Below, one piece after another: positions 1 to 9,000 of a DNA stretch of 10,308 nucleotides; position 1 is the first letter of the stretch, and each line of letters begins with the position of its first letter. The notes beneath the pieces were generated by a model. That model ran no database searches. It had not been told where the DNA came from and saw nothing but the letters and a program-made list of their open reading frames with translations. Source of the stretch: Sedimentisphaerales bacterium (lineage in GTDB: Bacteria; Planctomycetota; Phycisphaerae; Sedimentisphaerales; SM23-30). Location of the stretch: positions 1 to 10,308 of the forward strand of contig DAOWIP010000545.1 of assembly GCA_030640865.1 (NCBI GenBank), written 5' to 3'. Both the position numbers and the translations under genes were made by a program.

Positions 1-27
1 AATGTTTGGGCGATGCCAATCTACATT
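1..27 (+). other. Tail of a preceding CARDB unit
   Basis: Residues 1-9 (NVWAMPIYI) match the end of CARDB unit 1 (NVQAMPIYI, residues 130-138). They are therefore the last strand of another unit whose body lies upstream. This shows that the window begins inside the repeat array. Confidence 0.8.
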
Positions 28-3000
28 GGCGAAGGCGGCGGTGAGCCGGCACCTGAAGGTCAAATTGAATTGCAGGCGGAAAACCTGTTCGTCGATCTGG
101 CCGCGGGCGCCAACTGGGGCGCTGTGCTTAATGTTGACGCCGGCATCAAAAACATGGGAACATCAGACGCGAGTGCGTTCGATGTCGCGATATATTTGAG
201 TCAGGACAATATAGCGGACGGCGGGGATACGCTACTACACAGTTTCACAATAAACTCGCTGGCGGCGAGTACGAATAGCACTAATAATTTTGATATTACC
301 CTGCCTGCTGCCGGAACGGATGGTGAATATCACCTTATTATGCAGGTTGATAGCGGTCAGGTAATCGATGAGCCAAGCGAGGAAGATAATGTCCAGGCGA
401 TGCCAATCTACATTGGCGAAGGCGGCGGTGAGCCGGGGCCTGGGCCGGAGCCGATTGAGGGAATCGATCTGGTGGCGGACGACCCCGAACTGCCCGAAGC
501 AATTGATCTTGTCTGGGGGCAGAGTTATGAAGTGTGTGCCGACGCGTTCAATCAGGGTGATACCGATGCCGGGCCGTTTATTCTGAATGTGGTTTTGAGT
601 ACGGACAATATCTATGACGGCACCGATCTGTCGCTGGCGGAGGTGTCGGTAGCGTCGCTGGCGGCCTTTTCCGATACGATAAATGATATAAATATCACTC
701 TGCCGTCGGAAGGTTATAGCGACGGCAGCTACTATGTTATGGTAGTGGCCGACGGAGCGGGGAGCACAGGCGATGTTGATATGTCAAATAACATATCAAT
801 GCAGCAGGTTCACATCGCGGCAACGCCGAACCTTATGGCCGGGATTGACCTGGGTGTGATGGGATTTGACGATGATGTAGAGGGCGGTTTTGATTGGGGT
901 ATGAGTTATGAGATTGCCGCCGATGTATATAACGCCGGAGATACGGATGCCGGCGCCTTTACCATCTCAATCGCGTTGTCCAGTGACAGTTTGTTCGACG
1001 CCGGCGACACAACAGTCGGAACATTTGAAGTTGCCTCATTGGCGTCCGGGGCTATGTCCATCAATGATGTTATGATAACGCTGCCTGCGGAAGGCGTAAT
1101 GCCGGAGGGTGGTTACTTCCTCGTTATGGCGGTCGATAGCGGCAACGCCGTGGCCGAGGCGGACGAGTCAAATAATACCGCCGCCTTTGACATATTCGTC
1201 GGTGAAGGCGGTGAGCCTGGGCCAGGACCGGAACCAGAGGGCGGTGTTGATCTAAGGCCTGACGGCGAAGATATAGCGCCTCCGATCGATCTGGTCTGGG
1301 GCGGGCAGTATGAATTACCGATTGACGCCTTTAACGCAGCCGACGGCTCGGCCGGTGCCTTTACCATCAATGTGGTTTTGAGCCAGGACGGTATTTACGA
1401 CAGTGGGGATTATGAACTCGCAACGGTGAACGTGGACGGGATCGGACCCTGGGGCGAGAGTATCAACGATGTAATGGTAACACTGCCGGAAGCGGAGACA
1501 TACCCGGACGGCACGTATAATATCATCATGTTTGTCGATAGCAATAATACAGTGGAGGAATTTGACGAAAATAACAATATCGGTGTTTGTCCGATTAATA
1601 TCGTTACCACAGCAAACGTTATCGAAGGTGTTGATCTGATTCCCGTTGAATTTGGTGTTGATATGGAAGGTATGACCGATCCCTTCCAGTGGTCCGGGAG
1701 CTATACGGGGTTTGCCGATGTCTATAATATCGGCAATACCGATGCCGGGGCGTTCACGATTAAGATTGCCCTGTCTATGGATATGAATTTCGATTCGGCT
1801 GATACGGTGCTGGGAACGGCCCAGGTCGAATCTTTGCCCGCGGGGCAGTTCTCCGAAAACGATATTATAATTACACTGCCCACCGAGGGCTTCATGGACG
1901 GTGAGTACTTCCTTGTTATGTCAGTCGATAGCGATAACGCAGTGACCGAAATCGATGAGGCGAACAACTTCGATGATATGAACATCTTCATCGGCGAAGG
2001 ATGGACGGAACCCGGTCCGGGTATGGACGGAATTGATCTGGCGATACCGTTTGTCGATGTGCCGTGGCAGGTCAGCGAGGGGCAGGAAATCCAGGTTGGT
2101 TTCGAAGTCGAAAACTGGGGTAACGTGGATGCCGAGGCATTTACCGTGAGCTTCTTCCTCTCACAGGACCCCGCCATCGAAGTCGATGCGTCAGGCGTCA
2201 TCGGAGAAAATGAAATCGCACTTGGCGAAGTAACCCTGGCCGGGCTGATCGCGGGGTCGTTCGCCGAAGATGTAACCACGTTGACGCTGCCGTCAGAGTT
2301 GGGGCATGACTCCTATTATCTGGTTGCCATAGCCAACTTCGATAAATCGATTGAAGAAAACTTCCATGACAATAACCATAATATGGCGTTCATGAATGTT
2401 ATGGGTTCGGGAACCGATCTGGCGATTCTGGATATGTTTATGCCCTATGATGCGCAATGGGGCCAGGTAATCAATGTTGACGCGAGGGTCGAAAACCGGA
2501 GCGCCCAGACAGTTGATTCGGTTGATGTCGCGTTTTATCTGTCCGAGGACTGGGAATTCGACGGAAGCGATACACTTCTGACCACGGTTAATCTAATTGA
2601 CGTTTTCGGCGGTACCGAAGCTACCGCAACCGCGGAAATCACCCTGCCCAATGATCGGGACGGTGAAGCCTTTATGAAAGTGATTGCCAAGGTCGATCCC
2701 GATGAAGTCATTGATGAAATCGACGAGTTCAACAATATCTGGGTTCGCGATCTGTACATAGGCACACCGGAATTGGCGAACCTGATGGTCTGGCCGATGA
2801 TTATGTTCGACCCGGCCCAGGGCGGCGTTGATTGGGGCCAGGACCTGACCGTCGATACGGTGATTCACAACGGCAGTAATGCTACTACACAAGGGGCGTT
2901 CACAGTTACTTATTATCTGTCCCTCGATGATTCCCCGGACGATGGCGATACGGTGTTGCACAACGAAGAGATTACCAACAGCATAATGCCGTTCGAGCAC

Positions 3001-6000
3001 TACTTCCGCACAGTAACCCTGAACATGCCCGCCGAGAATCCCGCAGGCATCGAACAAAATGAATGGTTCATTCTGGCCGAGGTCGATTCCGCTAATACGA
3101 TTGTTGAATTCGACGAGATGGATAATGTCGGCTGGTCCAATATCTTCATCGGTTCACAGCCGGCGGACCTGACGGGCTGGTTCGACATCGATGTGGAAGG
3201 CAATGTGATCTGGGGCGAACAGGTATCAACTACAGGTAATATTGAAAATATGGGCGGCAGTGACGTTGGCGAGTTCGAGGTGGCTTATTATCTGACCAGC
3301 GATCCGGAAATTGACGAAAGCGACTATCTTCTAACCACGCAGACAATCAGTTCATTAGCGGCCCAGGCCGTTACGCCGGTATTAAGCAGTGTAACACTAC
3401 CGGACAATTCGTCGGGCCAGTTCGATAGCGGTACGTTCTTTATTGTCGGGGTGATCGATTCGGCCAACAGCGTTGCGGAATTCGATGAATATAATAACTT
3501 TATGGGCGACTGGCTGACGACTGATGTTGCGGCGGCTGAGTTGGTGGCCTTCCATCTTGAGCCTTATGTCGATGGCGGTGAGCCGGCCCCTGAGCCTGGC
3601 ATCGAACCCTATCCGATGCCGAATCAAGGTGGGCCGCTACTCTGGAATCAACCGATAAATGTTAATTATGCGTTGGGCAATATGGGTAACCTCGACGCGG
3701 AAAACTTCCAGGTCAGTTTCTATCTGGCCGGTTATGACGCCATTGTCGAACAGGCCCACTTGCTTGGCAGTGAGACAATCTCGCTATTGCAGGCCGACGA
3801 GGAACTGCATTCCGGTACGACCCTGACACTACCCGATCCGGACACCCTGAACTTTGTTGAAGCGGGCAAGGTGGACGGAACCTATATGCTGATGATGCAG
3901 GTCGATGCGGCGGGGACGGTTGACGAGATGATGGAAGAAAACAACATTTTCTTTATGCCGATTCGTCTGGAAATGCCACGCGGTATGATGGAAGTAACCG
4001 ATTCACTCAACGACCCTTATGATTTAATGATTGATATAGGTCCGGTTCTCGAAGGCGATTCGGTCAACGAAAGTTTTACTGTCACCAATGCCGGTGCCGG
4101 TGTGATTAACATCAATGGCATCGCAACAGACAATGATATGTTCACGATAACCCAGAATGGGACAAATGTTGACGGCGCAAGTGTTTTTGCCGTTGACCCG
4201 CAGGCGAACCTGACCTTCGAGGTCGTCTTTAACGCGGCAGTTCAGGGGTATCACCAGGGACAGATTCAGATTATCAGCGATGATCCGGACGGATCCGATG
4301 TATTCCTGTCGGTATGGGCGGACGTGGTTTCGGCGCCGGTTGACCTGTCGCTCGATTCGATTACCACTGCGTTCTCGGCCCACTGGGGCGATACAACGGA
4401 TATTACTCTTGGAATCAGAAACCTGCAGGATAATGAAGCGGAAGATGTATTTGTCGAAGTTATACTAAGCGACAGCCAGGACCCATTCTCGATGGGGGCT
4501 ATGTCATTTCCATTGGCAAATGAGTCTATCGGTGCCATCGCCGGCAACGCCAACGTTCAGCAGACATTGAATGTCGCTCTGCCGGAGGTCTCGCCGTTTG
4601 GTTTCGGCGGGCAGTTTTATCTGCATGCTGTGATATCTCCGACCGGCAGCAGCTTCGATGAAAATATTGAGAATAACGAAAACGTCGCCTCCCTTGAGAT
4701 TACAACCGAGGCGGTCGGCAAACCAGACCTGGCCTTTGCCTGGCTGTGGCTGCCACCTGAAGCCCAGTGGGGCGATACAATGGATGTCTCGGCAGGAATC
4801 AGCAATATGGGAATGGCTGATGCCGGGTCATTCGATGTGCATTACTACCTCTCGGATAATGATGAACTCGACACTAATGATCAGTTGATCAACGAGGGAG
4901 CGAATAGCGAACTGCCCGGCCTGAGCGCTATGGGCGAGATTGAAGGGCACCTTACGCTGACACTGCCCGAAGAGGGTACCGTTGATATGTACTACCTGAT
5001 TGTTGTTATCGACCCGGCCAATACGGTACTGGAAGATTTCGAGGACAACAATATGGCCATAGGCCGTTTCCTTATGGACAGCGGTCAAACAATCGACCTC
5101 GAAGCCGTCTCGGTTAGCGCCCCACAGGAAGTTACCATAGGTGACATGTTCGATGTCACACTTGATGTGAGCAATACCGGCCCCGAAGACGCTATGGATG
5201 TCCGGGTGGAGTTCTTCCTGAGCGAGCAGGGCCAGACTGACGAATTTTTCCTTGGCCAGTTCATCGGTTCAACCCCAATTGATGTTAACGCCGGGCAGAC
5301 CACCACCGAGATATACCAAACGATGCTTCCCGACGGTCTGGTGGAGCCCGGACAGGATTACCTCATACGGGCATTCGTAGATGCCAACCAGATGTATTTT
5401 GAGTCCGATGAAGAAAATAATATCATACTTTCCATTGAGCCGATTCACGCTGTCGGTGGCGATATTGATCTGACAGCCGCGTTCGATTATGTTCCCGCGC
5501 AGGGCAGTTGGGACGAGTCGTTTGCTATCGATGTTACAATAAGTAATACCGGAGATATTACGGCAGCACCGTTCTTTGTAGATGCGTTCCTCAGTAACGA
5601 CGACACATTGGATACGAGCGATTTTTATCTGGTGAGCAAGATGGTTTATGCTCTGGACGGCAGTACGCAACAGACTCTGAATATGGATATCTTCCTGCCG
5701 CATTCCCGGCCGGGCGGTGACGGTGATTACCATCTGCTGGTGAATGTGGACGGTGGACAATGCGTTGTCGAAAATGATGAAGGCAATAATGTAATCGGCA
5801 GCGCTATCACTATAAGCGGCACACCCGATCTGGCTATTTTCTGGGAAGAGACGCCACATAACACCAACTTCGGTCAGACAATTACCGTAACCGATGAGGT
5901 TGAGAACTGGGGCAACTCGCCTGCGGGTGAGTTCGAGATAAGCTATTATCTGTCCGATGATATGGTATTTGACGAAGATGACGTACTGCTCGGCTCACGT

Positions 6001-9000
6001 ACGGTTGGTTCCCTGGCGGCAGAGGTTGAAAACACCGCGGATACCGATCTGAGCCTTCCGGAAGAAGGCGATGAAGGACAATATTATCTGATTGCCGTGG
6101 CCGATGCGGCTAACGAAATTGATGAGAGCTTCGAGGACGAACTGACAGCCGGCGAAATTCAGTGGAACAACATTACCGCGGCGCCGCTGGAGATTATCAG
6201 TGAAGGTATGCCGGACCTTAAAACGACGGTCCTTTCATTGTTAGCCGAGACCGGCGATTGGGGCGATGAAATCGCCGTCCAGAAAACCATTGCCAACATA
6301 GGCGCCATCGATGCCGGTGAGTTTGTGGTTACTTACTATCTGAGTGATAATCCTTCCATTACGAGTCGAGACCTTGTGCTTGGTACGGAAACGATTACCA
6401 GCCTGGCCGCCGGTAGTACCCACAATCAGCCTGTCTATCTGACGCTTCCCGACCAGCAAGACGAGAGTATTGACGGCGCGTATTACATCGGTGCGAAGGT
6501 CGATAGCGGCGGTGTGGTGGCCGAGATCAATGAAGATAATAATATCTATGTCTCCGATGGTACAATAACGATTGGTGATGTTGTAACCGTTGACCTGGTA
6601 GCGGCATTTGTAACGTGCCCGAATGTTGTCGAGGCGGGTGAGCCTGTCGAGATATACTACGAGGTATATAACGCCGGGACAACTAACAGCGAGGCGTTTG
6701 ACATCGACTTCTATCTGACCAACAGCGGCCTGCTCGACGGAACGGAAACGCTGCTGGGCAGTACCACGATTGATTCGCTGAACGCCGGCGCGTTTGACGG
6801 TGAAACAGCACAATGGATACTGTCCGAGGAACTTAGCGGATCGTACTTTGTTACAATGCAGGTAAATGCGGACGGTGCAGTTGAAGAAAAAACCAGCGAT
6901 AATAATACCGCTGCTTCCTGGAACGCAATTACGATCAGCGAGCCGGTTCAGGTGGACGTTGCGGCTGTAAATGTCAACGCTGATCTTGCGGAGGCCGCCT
7001 GGGGTGATTCGCTCTCGATCCAGTATGAATTGCAGAGTAGCGGTGATCTGTCCGGTGCGGTTACGGTGGGCTTTTATATCAGTCAGGCAGATGGCCTGAC
7101 CGGCGAGGTACAGATCGGCCAGGCTCAGGTGAACCTAACCGCTGACGGCTTGTTCGAGGGCGATCTCGACCTGTTACTGCCGGCGGAAAGCCCGTTCGGC
7201 CGTGACGGCGATTACATGCTCATCGTATCGGCGGACCCGGATAATAATATCCCCGAAAGTAATGAATATAACAATTCCGCCTTCACGAATATCAATATCG
7301 GCAGCGGACTGGCGGACCTGGCGGCCCTGAATATTTCAGGTGTTCCCACGGCATCGGCAGGTGCGAGTTTCGAGGTCTTTAACGAGTTGGCCAACTTCGG
7401 TTCGGTCGAGGCCGAGGATTTCGATGTGTACTTCTATCTGGCCGCCGACAATACCGCCATCGACACCGGTTCCGATACATATCTTGGTATGCGGCACCTT
7501 GACTCACTGGTAACCAACGCGGTCAACTGGACCCTTACCACGTTGGCCATCCCGGCCGGCGGCGTCGAGGACGGCACCTATTATCTGGCAATGCAGGTTG
7601 ATACATTCGACGATGTCGATGAAGCCCTGGAAACCAATAATATCATCTTTTCCGAGAAGCCGCTCCAGTTACGCAGCATAACCGTTACGCCCGACGACTA
7701 CGAACCGAACAACACCACAGGCACCGCCACTGACCTGAGCATTGACGAGGACGGACTGATTGAAACCGTTACCGTCACACTGCACAACAATACGGATGCT
7801 GACTACTTCAGCTTTACCGTCCCGACCAACGCCAACGGTTTTGCCAAACTGAATATCGTACCGTCTGACACCCTAAATGCGGCTGCCTTTGTTTATAACA
7901 GCGACGGCAGTCAGGTCGGCGGGGCCGATATGGACCCGGAATTCGGCGGCGAGGAGATTTTCACAACCTTCAGTCTGACTCCCGGCCGCGAATATCTCGT
8001 GCTGGTCAGGCCCATTGGCGATTCGTTCGGTGAATATACAATGGACATAGAGCTTGGCCTGGGCACTACCGGCGACGCTTACGAAACTAACGAAACAACC
8101 GCTACGGCATATTACCTCGGTAATAGCTCAGTCAGCCTGTCCGATGCCAACATCCACAACGGCAGTGATATTGACTATTATCAGTTTGCCGTACCGGCCA
8201 CGTCCACCGGTCAGATGACCATTTCGGTCGGGCCGGATCCGACGCTGGACGCTATTTTGCAGGTCTTCGACTCGGCAGGTGAATTCATCGGCAGTTCCGA
8301 TGTTGGTGGTGCCGGTTCTGTTGAGAGTATAGCGATGACTGGTGCTGTCGGCGACAATTATTACGCACGCGTAACCTCGTGGGCCGAAAGTACCGGTTCC
8401 TATCAGTTCGACCTGGCGTTCACCGCGGCGCGGTTACCCGATTCCTACGAACCTAACGACGATGTCGCCTCTGCCTATGAGTTGACCAACGATTTCCTGA
8501 CCAGTCCGACCATACACAGCGGCGACGTGGATTACTATCAACTGACCGTGCCGGAGCTGGAAACTCAGCTTACGGCATATATCTTTAATTCTGAAGGGCT
8601 TGACGGCAGTTTAGCCATATACGATCAGGAAGGCACACTGCTGCATAATGTCAATCGAAGCGGCGTTAATGGTAGTGAAGTGCTGATGATAGACGGGTTG
8701 GCCGGACAGCAGCAATTATACCTGACGGTTACCGGCGAGGAAGACACAACAGGACGCTACAGCCTCGAACTGGATTATAGCGATGAGGAAACAGGTGATA
8801 CCGCCGAACCGAACAACCAGTTGACAACAGCCTACTCCCTGACACTTACCGACGGACGGGGTGAACTTGATGGATTGTCGCTACATAACGAGGCGGATCG
8901 CGACTACTTCAGTTTCATTGCCCCGCAGGATACCGACGGGACGGCATACGTTACAGTATGGCCCGCTGACGAAGCAAATGAACTGAATGTTTCATTGGGC

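Noticed and set aside
10..436. The 40-base repeat as an attachment site, CRISPR repeat or insertion-sequence end
   Set aside because: Both copies are in frame, encode the same part of the same domain, and are spaced by exactly one unit. There are only two copies and no integrase, cas gene or inverted ends.
2..586. Short plus-strand frames at 2-199 and 368-586 with a similar CQSTLAKAAVSR segment
   Set aside because: The shared peptide is the out-of-frame reading of the 40-base direct repeat. The frame-1 reading gives continuous CARDB and linker sequence.
4280..4888. Short plus-strand frames at 4280-4468 and 4658-4888
   Set aside because: Out-of-frame readings inside CARDB units 11 and 12; no ribosome binding site or family signature.
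5269..5859. A 196-codon open frame on the minus strand, with similar long ones at 1722-2279, 6241-6813 and 9211-9918
   Set aside because: They lie fully opposite a frame with clear domain content, have no recognisable motifs, and are expected from the codon bias and repetitive make-up of the coding strand.
187..5994. The Asp-rich loops as dockerin or EF-hand motifs
   Set aside because: The spacing D-x3-D-x2-D within a beta hairpin does not match the dockerin or EF-hand loop, and no flanking helices are evident.
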